Of a stretch of 64,000 nt of DNA, positions 25,718 to 36,600 are shown piece after piece (the first letter of the stretch is position 1; each line of letters begins with the position of its first letter). The stretch comes from JALZUE01 sp051251725 (lineage in GTDB: Bacteria > Pseudomonadota > Gammaproteobacteria > Enterobacterales > Alteromonadaceae). Position numbers and translations under genes: made by a program. The stretch covers positions 62,001 through 126,000 of the forward strand of contig JBPOFN010000004.1 of the NCBI GenBank assembly GCA_051251725.1. Direction: 5' to 3'. The notes under the pieces were generated by a model. The model worked only from the letters and a program-made list of their open reading frames with translations. It ran no database searches and was not told where the DNA came from.

Positions 25718-26248
25718 TTAATTAATTTCGAGAACTCGATGAACTTTATCAAAGGTTAAACTGCCTTTTTTTGCAGTGTCTTGATAATTCACAGTATTTA
25801 TTTGGTTAGCATAAGTATCGACGAGTAAATCGTTTTTTACCACTAATCCAGTTAAAAAGTTTTGATTTATATTTTCTTGATAGATAAATAATTTATCGCT
25901 GACCCGCTCAATTCCAAGGGTCTTTAACTTTATTATATGATTTTTATAACTAATTTGGAAATGTTCAGCAAGATATATTTCAATATATTGCTGATAATTG
26001 GGATGCTCAGGCGTTAAGTTAATATTCTGCTTATTGGAAATAAGTAACTCTAAATCATGGCTGGTGAGGTAATGGATAACCTCCAACTGTTTATTTTTAG
26101 GGTTAATTGTTAATTCAGTTAAGGCAAAAAAATAGCGATGTGCTTTGCTTGGCACGCAAATAAAAACTAACGCCGCTGTAATAAGTAGTAACAATACAGT
26201 TCGGCGATTAGTTATATAAATACGCTTAATGGCTGGGCTGAACATCAT
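25718..26248 (-). CDS. DUF6702-like exported protein
   Basis: Protein of 176 residues with a hydrophobic segment at about 18-36 ending in SKAH, a probable signal peptide or anchor. The remainder contains HRYFFALTELTINPKNKQLEVIHYLTSHDLE, the pattern of the DUF6702 family of unknown function. The gene overlaps the end of the upstream M1 peptidase gene by 4 nt, so the two are translationally coupled and probably functionally linked. Nothing catalytic is visible. Confidence 0.65.
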   Translation of the reverse strand: MMFSPAIKRIYITNRRTVLLLLITAALVFICVPSKAHRYFFALTELTINPKNKQLEVIHYLTSHDLELLISNKQNINLTPEHPNYQQYIEIYLAEHFQISYKNHIIKLKTLGIERVSDKLFIYQENINQNFLTGLVVKNDLLVDTYANQINTVNYQDTAKKGSLTFDKVHRVLEIN

Positions 26249-28644
26249 TTTTTAGCTTTTGCGGCTATTGGTTTTTTATCCTCGACCGCTGCGTTTTTTT
26301 CTGTCATTGCCGCCGTATCATCTAATGGCGTTAAAGCTTCGTTATAATCACGCATCATGTCTTTCTTTTTGTCTTTGTACAATTCAAAACGTGATTTATG
26401 AATACGCGCAGGCCAATAATTGTTACTGGTATCAACATCAGCGGTTTCCCAATGAGGGTCAAGGGCAACCGAAGTGATCTCTTGCTCGCGGATCAAGAGT
26501 TTAGAAACTTGGTTGGTGTTTTTACGCCAAATTTCTGCCGGAATGCGAAGTTGTTCTGTACTGCCGTCAGCATAAGTAATAGCAAGAATAATTGGCATCA
26601 CTAATCCGCCTTTATTCGAAAAGTCTAAAACATAAAAATTACGAGGGTCAACAAGTAACGCTTTTTCCCACTCTTCTAGCTCTGCTTGGCTGCTGTTATA
26701 AACATTTCTGGCAGCATTTGTTGCGGTAAATTGATCGTGCTGATTATAAAAGTCTAATAGTTCGGGCTTGTCTTGCGTTCGCACCCATTCACCTTTATTA
26801 CGAACTTTAGTAATAAAGTCTGGTTGTTCATTATGCAGAGCACGCTCCCAAGCTTCTTCGGTATCTGGGTTTTGGCTATTTGGGCGATATAAATGAATTT
26901 TATCTAATGATAGATCAACATGGTCAGTGGTATAAAACCAGCCGCGCCAGAACCAGTCTAAGTCTACTCCTGAGGCATCTTCCATGGTTCTAAAAAAGTC
27001 GGCGGGTGTTGGGCGTTTAAATTTCCAACGACGGGCATATTCTTTAAAGGCAAAGTCGAATAATTCTCTGCCCATAATGGTTTCACGCAGAATATTTAAT
27101 GCGGTCGCTGGTTTACCATAAGCATTGTTGCCGAATTGTAAAATAGACTCTGAATTCGTCATAATTGGCACTTGGTTACTGCTTTTCATATATTTGGTAA
27201 TATTGTCGGCATGTCCGCGTCTTGAAGGGTAGTCATCTTCCCACGCTTGCTCAGCAAGAAACTGCACAAAAGTATTTAAGCCTTCGTCCATCCAGGTCCA
27301 TTGTCTTTCATCAGAATTGATGATCATTGGATAATAGTTATGACCGACTTCATGAATAATGACGCCAATTAAAAAATATTTAAGTCGACGGGAATAGGTT
27401 TTTTCGCCGGTTTCTTTATTTAAGGTTGGGCGCGGGCCATTAAAAGTGATCATTGGATATTCCATGCCGCCGACCGGACCATTAACCGAAATAGACACGG
27501 GATACGGGTAATCTAAAGCATATTTATTGTACTGCTCCATTGTATGAATAATCGCTTCGGTGGAATACTGCTGCCATAACGGATTACCTTCATTCGGATA
27601 ATAAGACATTGCCATGGTATCGGTATTACCGGCGTTAAAACCTTGAGCATCCCAGATAAACTTACGACTTGATGCCCAAGCAAAGTCTCTGACTTTTTCC
27701 GCTTTAAAGTGCCAGGTTTTTGTTTTATCACTGCGCGAATTTTCGTTGGTTAATGCCTCTTCTGGCGTAATAATTAGCACAGGTTTTTGGGCTTTTTCTG
27801 CTTTTGCTAACCGCTGACGCTGTGCTTTTGTTAGTACTTGTTTCGCATTTTTAAGTTGGCCTGTTGCTGCGACCACATGATCCGCAGGTACAGTAATTTG
27901 CACATCATAATCACCAAACTCTAAGGCAAACTCGCCGTTACCTAAAAACTGTTTATTTTGCCAGCCTTTAGCGTCGTAGTAGGCGGCAATACGAGGAAAC
28001 CACTGTGCAATTTCATATAAATAATTATTATCATTTTCAAAGTATTCATAACCTGAGCGGCCACCTAATACTTTTTGCTCGTGAATTTGATATTGCCAAG
28101 TTAAAGCGAAGGTAAAGTCATCACCTGATTTTAGAGGTTTAGGTAAATCGACCCGCATCATGGTGCCATTAATGGTGTGCTTTAATGGCTTGCCTTTAGT
28201 GGTTACATTATCAATTTTATATCCGCCGTCAAAAGCCGGCATTTTTATGGTTTTTCGAAAGCTGTTATAAGTGATTTTTTCTTTCGCTGGTGCGGTTAAC
28301 GTGGTTTTATAATCTGAACCTTGCGCAAATCTATTTTGATCAAGCTGAAGCCATAAGTAATGTAAGGTGTCTGGAGAATTGTTTTGATAAAAGATGGTTT
28401 CGCTACCAGATAATCGTTGGTTTTTATCATCTAGTGTTACTTTGATTTGGTAATCAACTTGCTGTTGCCAGTATTGGTGACCTGGCGCACCGGCGGCATT
28501 TCGGTAAATATTAGCGCTCGGCAATAATTCATCTAATTGTCGAAACTTATCGTCAAAGGTCGCACCTTGCGCTAAGACTTGTGTGGCGGCGATAACCGAA
28601 AACAAAGAAAAACAGGTAACTAGGCAAAGTTTAGCAAATTTCAT
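26245..28644 (-). CDS. Secreted M1-family zinc metallopeptidase
   Basis: Exported aminopeptidase-like enzyme of 799 residues with a signal peptide (about 1-25, ending VLA). Zinc ligands H431 and H435 in HEVGHNYYP and E454 in MDEGLN obey the HExxH-x18-E rule of clan MA(E), M1 family. The substrate-binding GxMEN-type motif is GGMEYP near residue 395, and the long N-terminal beta domain has YLWLQLDQNRF. The C-terminal extension ends in a Lys/Ala-rich tail. AAGGA precedes the ATG. It is coupled by ATGA overlap to a DUF6702 gene. Location is periplasmic; a role in peptide scavenging is likely. Confidence 0.92.
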   Translation of the reverse strand: MKFAKLCLVTCFSLFSVIAATQVLAQGATFDDKFRQLDELLPSANIYRNAAGAPGHQYWQQQVDYQIKVTLDDKNQRLSGSETIFYQNNSPDTLHYLWLQLDQNRFAQGSDYKTTLTAPAKEKITYNSFRKTIKMPAFDGGYKIDNVTTKGKPLKHTINGTMMRVDLPKPLKSGDDFTFALTWQYQIHEQKVLGGRSGYEYFENDNNYLYEIAQWFPRIAAYYDAKGWQNKQFLGNGEFALEFGDYDVQITVPADHVVAATGQLKNAKQVLTKAQRQRLAKAEKAQKPVLIITPEEALTNENSRSDKTKTWHFKAEKVRDFAWASSRKFIWDAQGFNAGNTDTMAMSYYPNEGNPLWQQYSTEAIIHTMEQYNKYALDYPYPVSISVNGPVGGMEYPMITFNGPRPTLNKETGEKTYSRRLKYFLIGVIIHEVGHNYYPMIINSDERQWTWMDEGLNTFVQFLAEQAWEDDYPSRRGHADNITKYMKSSNQVPIMTNSESILQFGNNAYGKPATALNILRETIMGRELFDFAFKEYARRWKFKRPTPADFFRTMEDASGVDLDWFWRGWFYTTDHVDLSLDKIHLYRPNSQNPDTEEAWERALHNEQPDFITKVRNKGEWVRTQDKPELLDFYNQHDQFTATNAARNVYNSSQAELEEWEKALLVDPRNFYVLDFSNKGGLVMPIILAITYADGSTEQLRIPAEIWRKNTNQVSKLLIREQEITSVALDPHWETADVDTSNNYWPARIHKSRFELYKDKKKDMMRDYNEALTPLDDTAAMTEKNAAVEDKKPIAAKAKK

Positions 28645-28734
28645 ATCAATCCTTAACGAGGCGTTTAACTAAGAATGTAACCTAAGCAGGCTCTTTTCAG
28701 ACTTTATAGCGTTTTTAAATCAAGCTCTGCAGTA

Positions 28735-29169
28735 TTATTGGCATTGCTGGCATTGGCCATGTGCTTCAACAACTTGATGGGTTATTTTAAAGCCATTAGC
28801 ATCTGCCATTGAACGTAATGCTAAGTCTAAGTTTTCAGATTGAATTTCATCAACGTTACCGCATTCGTCACAAATTAATAATTGCACTGGGTGATTACAT
28901 TCGCTGAAATGATCACACATAACAAAAGAGTTAATCGATTCTATTTTATGAACAAAACCTTGTTGATTCAAAAAGTCTAATGCGCGATAGATAGTAGCTG
29001 GTTTAGCGGAAGAATCGATAGCTTGTAATTCTGATAATAAATCGTATGCGCCTACAGCACCATGATGTTTGGCTAATAGGAGAAACACTTGCTCTCTTAA
29101 TGGGGTCAGCCTAGCGCCTCTATTTTTACAAACTAAACGGGCTTGCTCTAACTGTTTTTGATTGTCCAT
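28735..29169 (-). CDS. zur: Zur, Fur-family zinc uptake regulator
   Basis: Zinc-responsive repressor of 144 residues. The N-terminal winged helix contains RLTPLREQVFLLL and KPATIYRALDFL. The metal-binding half has CDHFSECNHPVQLLICDECGNVDEI with its CxxC structural zinc site, and the C-terminus supplies the second pair CQQC. Such cysteine-rich placement and the HPVQLLIC pattern are typical of Zur rather than Fur. It is separated from the M1 gene by 90 nt and is divergent from the chemoreceptor. No clear Zur box is seen in the window. Confidence 0.92.
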   Translation of the reverse strand: MDNQKQLEQARLVCKNRGARLTPLREQVFLLLAKHHGAVGAYDLLSELQAIDSSAKPATIYRALDFLNQQGFVHKIESINSFVMCDHFSECNHPVQLLICDECGNVDEIQSENLDLALRSMADANGFKITHQVVEAHGQCQQCQ

Positions 29170-29321
29170 AACATCTTAATAATAATGATTTTAAAGCAGT
29201 GTAGCATAGTGAACATCATGGTCTAGATAGCATAGTTATAAAAATTTTATTCGGCCATGTTTATCGCTGTGGTTTTTATAAGCTATAGTTTTGCTATTGT
29301 TAGTAAAAATAGAGTTTGATG

Positions 29322-30938
29322 ATGGACTTTAAATCACTGAGAGTTAAATATACTTTGCCGCTGCTGGCGGTCATTATTGCTTTAATTGTTACTTACCTTG
29401 CTGAGCATGCCTTATTACTTAAAAAAGATACCATAATTGAGGATTATGATAATAAATACACGCCGGCACTAAAACTGGTACTCAATGCTGATAGAGATAT
29501 TTATCAGGCACTTACTGCACAGCAACAATTGTTAATAAACCCGCAGGCAGAACATTTTCAAGATTTTTCTGATAATGCTGAGCAAGTGCAAGCTAGGTTC
29601 AAAAAGTTTACCGCCATCATGAAGGGCTCAAGCTTAATTGCCCAGCACATTAATGGTTTTGATACAGCATATGATAGCTGGCTGAGTGAATCGAATACCT
29701 ATATCGATTTAGTTAAAAGCGGCGCTGAAAAAGCCGAGTTAGAAGCCCAACTGGCGGCATCGTTAGTGTATTTTGCGCAAGTGCGTAATATTTTAGATAA
29801 AGCCGGTGAGGCAGTTGAGGTAGTGGAGCAAGCTGAAGTGGCTAACACCAATGCCGAAATTTCGACGGTTTCCGTTATCGTACAACTGTTTATCTTAGTT
29901 ATTTTAATTATTGTTATCACTGTGACTTATATTTCACCGAAAAAGTTTTCACAAGAATTACTCGATTTGGCGAATTTAATTAAAGATATTGGCCAAGGGG
30001 AGGGGGATTTAACCAGGCGTTTAAACTTTAGAAATAACTCAGAATTAGCCAAAGTGTCTGATGAATTTAATGCCTTTGTCGCGAGTTTGGCGGAGCTAAT
30101 TGAAAATGTGCAACAAGAGTCAAGCAGCTTAATTGAAAATATTGAAACCTTAGAGTCAATGGCGCAAAAATCTCGACAGTCAGCAGAAGCGCAGCAAACC
30201 TTTGTTGGCAGTGTTACTTTGTCAGTAAATGAATTAGCGCAAGCTAATGAAGAAATATCGATTGTCGCTACTAATTCAGCGACAACGGCAGCTGAAAGTA
30301 AAGAGACAGCAAGTGCTGGTAAAGCGCAATTAACGGTTGCGATTCAAGGTATCGATGAAGTAAATGCGGCTGTGGTTGGTGCCCATGAAACCACGGCGGT
30401 TTTAGTGCTTGATTCTAATCAAATTGCGTCGGTTTTGGATGTGATTCGCGGCATTGCCGAACAGACTAATTTATTAGCTTTAAATGCTGCTATTGAAGCC
30501 GCGCGTGCTGGCGAACAAGGCCGAGGTTTTGCTGTCGTTGCAGACGAAGTCAGAACACTGGCTAATCGTACCCAAGAGTCGACTAATAGCATTCAAGAGA
30601 TGATAGAAAAGCTTCAAGCTGGGGTTAGTAATGTCGCAGACTCTATTAATATTGGCGCGGAAAAAACTAAGTCAGTGGTTGAAATTGTCAATAATGTTGA
30701 TCAGCAATTTGAAAACGTTTTAACTATTTCAGAAGAGGTCAGCGGGTATTCACATCAAACAGCGGCGGCAACCGAAGAGCAAACCCAAGTGTCAAAAACG
30801 ATTACTCATACTTTAGAAGAGTTGCACAGTACCGCACAAGAAAACGAATCACTAGCAATACAATCTTCTTCGGTTACCGAACAAGTATCAGACTCAGCGA
30901 AACAGTTATCTGTATTAGTGAGTAAATTTAAAACGTAA
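29322..30938 (+). CDS. Methyl-accepting chemotaxis protein
   Basis: Chemoreceptor of 538 residues. The start could be TTG 29316, ATG 29319 or ATG 29322; the last has AGAG 7 nt upstream and is preferred. Membrane helices lie at about residues 10-28 and 188-208, with a helical periplasmic sensor of about 160 residues between them (four-helix-bundle type). The HAMP-like region contains GQGEGDLTRRL, and the signalling hairpin RGIAEQTNLLALNAAIEAAR is perfectly conserved with the other receptor at 2-4 kb. No C-terminal CheR tether is present. The ligand is unknown. Confidence 0.92.
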   Translation: MDFKSLRVKYTLPLLAVIIALIVTYLAEHALLLKKDTIIEDYDNKYTPALKLVLNADRDIYQALTAQQQLLINPQAEHFQDFSDNAEQVQARFKKFTAIMKGSSLIAQHINGFDTAYDSWLSESNTYIDLVKSGAEKAELEAQLAASLVYFAQVRNILDKAGEAVEVVEQAEVANTNAEISTVSVIVQLFILVILIIVITVTYISPKKFSQELLDLANLIKDIGQGEGDLTRRLNFRNNSELAKVSDEFNAFVASLAELIENVQQESSSLIENIETLESMAQKSRQSAEAQQTFVGSVTLSVNELAQANEEISIVATNSATTAAESKETASAGKAQLTVAIQGIDEVNAAVVGAHETTAVLVLDSNQIASVLDVIRGIAEQTNLLALNAAIEAARAGEQGRGFAVVADEVRTLANRTQESTNSIQEMIEKLQAGVSNVADSINIGAEKTKSVVEIVNNVDQQFENVLTISEEVSGYSHQTAAATEEQTQVSKTITHTLEELHSTAQENESLAIQSSSVTEQVSDSAKQLSVLVSKFKT

Positions 30939-30941
30939 CGC

Positions 30942-30970
30942 TTAGCTGCAATAACAATTTTTGCAGCTAA
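30942..30970. terminator. Hairpin after chemoreceptor gene
   Basis: Perfect 10-bp arms TTAGCTGCAA and TTGCAGCTAA separated by 9 nt, starting 4 nt after the receptor stop codon. A second weaker stem (AAGGGG/CCCCTT) lies near 31017-31037. Neither has a long T tract downstream. Confidence 0.5.
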
Positions 30971-31159
30971 AAAATTAACAATAAAGATAAAAAGTGAATA
31001 CCAGCGAGCATAAACAAAGGGGAAAATATTACCCCTTACTTATGCTTTTCCTTATTGTCAGCTGTTAAATGTCATAAATAAATAAGTTAACCCACCAGTA
31101 AATTCTGTCTATAATCACCTAATTAAATCTCTTTTCACCGAAAATCTATCGAGAACTTT

Positions 31160-32290
31160 ATGTCTGAGCAATTTATTAAAGCCAAAGCCGCCGTCGCTTG
31201 GGGGCCTAATCAACCATTAAAAATCGAAGAAATCGATGTCATGCTACCGAAAAAAGGGGAAGTGTTAGTAAAAATTATCGCTTCCGGTGTTTGTCATACT
31301 GATGCTTTTACTTTGTCGGGAGATGATCCTGAAGGTATTTTTCCGAGCATTTTAGGTCATGAAGGCGGTGGTATTGTTGAGCAAGTCGGCGAAGGTGTAA
31401 CCAGTGTTGCCGTGGGCGACCATGTTATTCCGCTTTACACACCAGAGTGCGGCGAATGTAAGTTTTGTACTTCGGGTAAAACCAATTTATGCCAAAAAAT
31501 ACGAGCGACTCAAGGTAAGGGGTTAATGCCTGATGGCACCACGCGTTTTTATAAAGATGGTCAGCCAATTTTTCATTATATGGGCTGTTCAACTTTTTCT
31601 GAATACACGGTTTTACCAGAAATTTCATTGGCGAAAGTAAACCCAACAGCGCCGCTGGAAGAAGTGTGTTTATTAGGTTGCGGTGTTACCACGGGTATGG
31701 GCGCGGTGATAAATACCGCCAAAGTTAAAGCTGGCGATACAGTTGCTATTTTTGGCCTTGGCGGCATTGGTTTATCGGCTGTTATTGGCGCAACGATGGC
31801 CAAGGCGAGTAGAATTGTTGTTATTGATATCAATGAAAGTAAGTTTGAATTAGCGCAAAAGTTAGGTGCAACAGACTGTATTAATCCGAAAAAAATTGAC
31901 GGTCCAATTCAAGATTATATTGTTGAATTAACTGATGGTGGTGTTGATTTTTCTTTTGAATGTATTGGTAATGTTGATGTGATGCGTTCAGCGTTAGAGT
32001 GTTGTCATAAAGGTTGGGGCGAGTCGGTAATTATTGGTGTAGCTGGCGCTGGCCAAGAAATTTCAACCAGACCGTTTCAATTAGTCACTGGCCGAGTTTG
32101 GCGTGGCACCGCTTTTGGTGGCGTAAAAGGTCGTAGTGAGTTACCTAATTATGTTGAACGTTATTTACAAGGAGAGTTTAAATTAGATGACTTTATTACT
32201 CATACCATGGGACTTGAAGCGATTAACGAAGCCTTTGAGTTAATGCACAAAGGTGAAAGCATTCGCAGTGTTATCCATTTCGATAAATAA
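31160..32290 (+). CDS. frmA: S-(hydroxymethyl)glutathione dehydrogenase / class III alcohol dehydrogenase
   Basis: NAD-dependent, zinc-containing enzyme that oxidises the glutathione adduct of formaldehyde to S-formylglutathione; it also acts as S-nitrosoglutathione reductase. The 376-residue protein has the catalytic zinc site CHTDAFTLSG and GHEGGGIVE, the structural zinc site with four cysteines (CGECKFCTSGKTNLC), and the Rossmann motif GLGGIG. The class III signature is the full-length match including CSTFSEYTV. It is followed after 117 nt by S-formylglutathione hydrolase, the next step. No FrmR-type or LysR-type regulator is adjacent. Confidence 0.97.
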   Translation: MSEQFIKAKAAVAWGPNQPLKIEEIDVMLPKKGEVLVKIIASGVCHTDAFTLSGDDPEGIFPSILGHEGGGIVEQVGEGVTSVAVGDHVIPLYTPECGECKFCTSGKTNLCQKIRATQGKGLMPDGTTRFYKDGQPIFHYMGCSTFSEYTVLPEISLAKVNPTAPLEEVCLLGCGVTTGMGAVINTAKVKAGDTVAIFGLGGIGLSAVIGATMAKASRIVVIDINESKFELAQKLGATDCINPKKIDGPIQDYIVELTDGGVDFSFECIGNVDVMRSALECCHKGWGESVIIGVAGAGQEISTRPFQLVTGRVWRGTAFGGVKGRSELPNYVERYLQGEFKLDDFITHTMGLEAINEAFELMHKGESIRSVIHFDK

Positions 32291-32407
32291 GATTCTTAGA
32301 CTCAGTTGTTTGATATAGCTTGAGTCTATTCGATATATCTTTCCTAATTATTTTTAAATCGCGCGAGCTATTAAATAGCAGCGCGCCATAAAAATAAGGA
32401 CATTAAT

Positions 32408-33286
32408 ATGTTAGAAAAAATTTCTGAAAACAAAGTGGCTGGTGGTTTACATCAACAGTTTAGCCATCAATCAAGCGCATTGAACTGCTCTATGCGTTTT
32501 GCTATTTTTTTGCCGCCGCAAGTTTTAGTTCATAAAGAAATTCAAGATCATACTGAAAAAGCTGTCGAAGTACCGGTTTTATACTGGCTTTCAGGTTTAA
32601 CTTGTACCGATGAAAATTTTATGCAAAAAGCCGGCGCCTTTAAAAAAGCGGCGGAATTAGGTTTTGCTATTGTTGCACCGGATACCAGCCCTAGAGGCGA
32701 GGGCGTTGCCGATGATCCTGATGGTAGTTATGACTTAGGTTTAGGTGCCGGTTTTTATGTTAATGCGACACAAGCGCCTTGGGCTCAGCATTATCAAATG
32801 TATGATTATATTGTTGATGAATTACCGCAATTAATCGAAACTGCTTTTTCGGTTTCTAATAAACGTATGATCAGTGGTCATTCAATGGGCGGTCATGGCG
32901 CTTTGTCTATTGCGCTTAAAAACCCACAGCGTTATGTCTCAGCGACTGCTTTTAGTCCAATTACTAATCCTGTTAATTGTCCTTGGGGGCAAAAAGCCTT
33001 TAGTGCTTATTTAGGTGATGATAAAAGTACTTGGTTGGCCTACGATACTTGCCATTTAATTGAGCAAGCATCAGTGACCTTACCGATATTAGTGTCGCAG
33101 GGCAGTAATGATAACTTTTTAAAAGAGCAGTTGATGCCAAAAGCGTTGAAAGCCTCAGCGGCGAAAGTTAATTACCCATTAACCTTAACCATGGAAGAAG
33201 GTTATGATCATAGCTATTTTTTCATTAGCAGCTTTATTGAGCAGCATTTAGAATTTCACGCCAAACAGCTTAACGCGAAAATCTAA
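32408..33286 (+). CDS. fghA: S-formylglutathione hydrolase
   Basis: Esterase of the alpha/beta hydrolase (esterase D) family that releases formate and glutathione. The 292-residue protein has the nucleophile S159 in SGHSMGGHGAL, the oxyanion region YWLSGLTCTDENF, the acid in SQGSNDNF and the catalytic His in GYDHSYFF. It is cytoplasmic. Together with the preceding dehydrogenase it makes the glutathione-dependent formaldehyde detoxification pathway. AAGGA lies 6 nt before the ATG. Confidence 0.96.
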   Translation: MLEKISENKVAGGLHQQFSHQSSALNCSMRFAIFLPPQVLVHKEIQDHTEKAVEVPVLYWLSGLTCTDENFMQKAGAFKKAAELGFAIVAPDTSPRGEGVADDPDGSYDLGLGAGFYVNATQAPWAQHYQMYDYIVDELPQLIETAFSVSNKRMISGHSMGGHGALSIALKNPQRYVSATAFSPITNPVNCPWGQKAFSAYLGDDKSTWLAYDTCHLIEQASVTLPILVSQGSNDNFLKEQLMPKALKASAAKVNYPLTLTMEEGYDHSYFFISSFIEQHLEFHAKQLNAKI

Positions 33287-33634
33287 CCGCTCTGGCTATT
33301 TGAGCGTGATAATATGATGTTGATAACACTTGGTTATTAACATCATTGCTGTAGCTTACCCACTTGCTGATTACACCGGTATTACTGTCACAGCTTGATA
33401 TCGGCGTACAAAATTCTGTCATATTCTTATCTAACTACCGGCATAAATTAAAAACTCATTTTCATATATGATTAAAGTGTGGTATTTTTATCTACAAATG
33501 CATTGTCAACAATAGACAGTGTTCTAGGTTGAAATAATAGGTTTGATTATCGAACGAATAATTAACTTTCAACTAACGCAGTTATTTTTACCCATAACCT
33601 TAGTCCGTACTTAATTTGTATTTAGGATAAATGA
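33287..33634. other. fghA-lacZ intergenic region with strong hairpin
   Basis: At 33314-33346 arms ATGATGTTGATAAC and GTTATTAACATCAT pair with one G-U, a 14-bp stem over a 5-nt loop, probably ending the formaldehyde operon although no T run follows. The rest, up to the beta-galactosidase ribosome-binding site TAGGA, shows no ORF. Confidence 0.5.
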
Positions 33635-36600
33635 ATGAAAGCCCCAATTTTTCGATTGATGTTGATAACGGCTGCTTGTCTAGTTTCGGCTTGTAGTAAC
33701 ATTGCTTCACACCTCAAAGAAAATAATCAAAATGCTGATTATTTAGGAAAAGAATGGGAAGACCCAGCGGTAATTTCTCGCAATAAAATGCCAACCCGTG
33801 CGACTACTTATTCTTTTGCTAATGTCGAAGATGCGCTAACCGGCGATAGAAATAACAGTGCTTATCTTAATTTAAATGGCCAATGGCAATTTAAATATCA
33901 AACCGATGATGAGGTTATTGATCAAAGCTTTACTCGCCAAGGTTTTGATGCCTCAATGTGGGATAACATCCAAGTACCTTCTAGCATCGAATTATTAGGT
34001 TATGGCATTCCTTATTACACTAATACACAACTGCCTTTTTATTCAGGCAACGGTAGTGAGCCGTTACCAGATACTTCGCCAAAAATTACCAAAGCAAACC
34101 CGGTTTCTTTTTATATTAAAGACTTTGAATTACCAAAGGGTTGGGATGAGAAACAACTGATTTTGCATTTTGGCGGCGTGTCCTCAGCATTTTATGTTTG
34201 GGTTAATGGCCAAAAAGTGGGTTATAGCCAAGGCAGTAGAATCCCTGCAGAATTTGATATTAGCGCCTTTGTTAAAACAGGAAAAAATAAAATAGCCTTA
34301 CAAGTGATGCGTTGGAGTGACGGCAGTTATCTTGAAGGCCAAGATATGTGGAAACTCAGCGGTATTCACCGTGAAGTCATGTTACTGGCTCAGCCGAAAG
34401 TATCGATTCAAGATTTTTTTGCCAAACCTAAGTTAAGTGATAATTATCAAAAAGCGGAATTACAAGTCAGACCTTTTTTAACTATTAGTGATAATTCAAA
34501 AATAAAGGGCTGGCATTTATCGGCAGATTTATTTGATCAGCAAAATAAAAGTGTATTGGCCGATGCGGTTAAAATTTCAGCTGACAGCGTTATGCAGCAA
34601 TATCCGCAACGTGAAAATATTCAATTTGATTTAATCAATATTAAGCTCGACAACCCTAAGTTATGGTCAGCTGAAACACCAAATCTATATAGCTTAGTGT
34701 TAACCTTAACTAATCATAAAGGTGAAGTGGTTGAAGTGAAAAGTAGCCGAGTGGGTTTTCGTGATGTGAAAATAGATCCGACTACTGCTGAGTTATTAGT
34801 TAATGGTAAAAGTATAAAAATTATTGGTGTTAATCGCCATGATCATCATGCTATTCGCGGTAAAGCGCTGACCCGTGAAGATATGCGTAATGATGTGATT
34901 TTAATGAAGCAAAATAACTTTAACTCAGTACGGACATCGCATTATCCAAATGACCCTTATTTTTTAGACCTATGTGATGAATATGGTTTATATGTCATGG
35001 ACGAAGCAAATGTTGAAAGCCATATGTTCGGTGGCCAATTTTCGAATAGCCCAGAATGGGTACCGGCGATTATTGATAGAATTATGCGCATGGTACAACG
35101 TGATAAAAATCATCCGTCAATCATTTCTTGGTCGTTAGGTAATGAATCAGGTACAGGTCCTGCTCATGCGGCGGCGGCTGGTTGGATTAAAGACTTTGAT
35201 AACACCCGCTTTGTCCATTATGAAGGCGCACAAGGCAGCCCTGATCACCCGGAATATAAAACACCACCAACAGGCTGGTATTGGATCCCGGAGAAACTTG
35301 AAGCGCTGAATCGTTTGACCCCGCTTGCCAATGTTGACGATCCAAAATATGTTGATGTCATCAGCCGTATGTACCCAAGTGTTGAATATTTGAAAGGTTT
35401 ATCTGATAACCCTTACATGAATAGACCTATTTTGATGTGTGAATATGAACATGCGATGGGTAATTCGATGGGGAACTTAGAAGAGTTTTGGGACTTAATC
35501 TACCAACGTAAAAACCTAATTGGTGGTTATATTTGGGATTGGATGGATCAAGGTTTAGAGCATAAAACTGATAATGGCGAAGTGTTTTTAGCTTATGGCG
35601 GTGACTTTGGTGACACCCCTAATTCTCATGCCTTTAATCAAAATGGTATTGTTGATTCATACGGTAATGCCAGCCCAGAACTGCATCATGCTAAATATGT
35701 ATTTCAGCCAATTGTTATGAAAGCAGCTGATTTATCACTAGGAAAAATATCGATTACTAACCGTTATTTTCACCAAAGTATTAACAGTAAAAATATTAGC
35801 TGGCAGTTAATGGCAGATAATCAAGTGCTTAAACAAGGGCAATTACCGGCCAAGCTAATTTCGCCTAATCAAACCGCGACGCTACAAATTTCTTTACCTA
35901 CGTTAGCTGCAGATAAAAATGTCCGTTATTGGTTACGATTAAGTGCAACATTAACGGAAGATAAGCCTTGGGCGAAAGCTGGTTTTGAAATTGCTAAAGA
36001 AAAGTTTGAATTAATAACGCCAACAGCAGCGCTAACCAGTCAGCCAAGACAAAATGGTGACATGCTTCCAGCCTTAAGCTTAGAGCAAAATAATGAAGTT
36101 GTGACTATTTCAAATCAAAACTTTAGCGCAGAGTTTAATGCTAAAACAGGCCTCTTGGTTGGTTATCAGCTTAATGGTGAGCAACTAATTGCAGCGCCAT
36201 TAACCATGAACTTTTGGCGAGCACAAACGGATAATGATCGTATTGGCTGGCGAACGCATAAAACCTTAGCTTTTTGGAAAACCGCTAATAATAAACTGGT
36301 ATTAAAGGATTTTTCAGCAAAAAATATCACAACCAATACCGTAGAAATTATGGCGCATTTTGCGATAGTCGATAAGTTGGTGGTTGTTAATCAATATATA
36401 ATTAACGGCGCTGGCGAAATTCAAGTTAACTCAACCCTTGATGCTGATAAAGCCTTACCGCCTTTACCTAGAATTGGTATGCAATTAGGCGTGAAAGAGT
36501 CATTAGCTGACATCAGTTATTATGGCCGAGGTCCATTTGAAAACTATATTGATAGAAATGCTGGCGCAGAAGTCGCTATTTATCAAACCGAGATTAGCGC

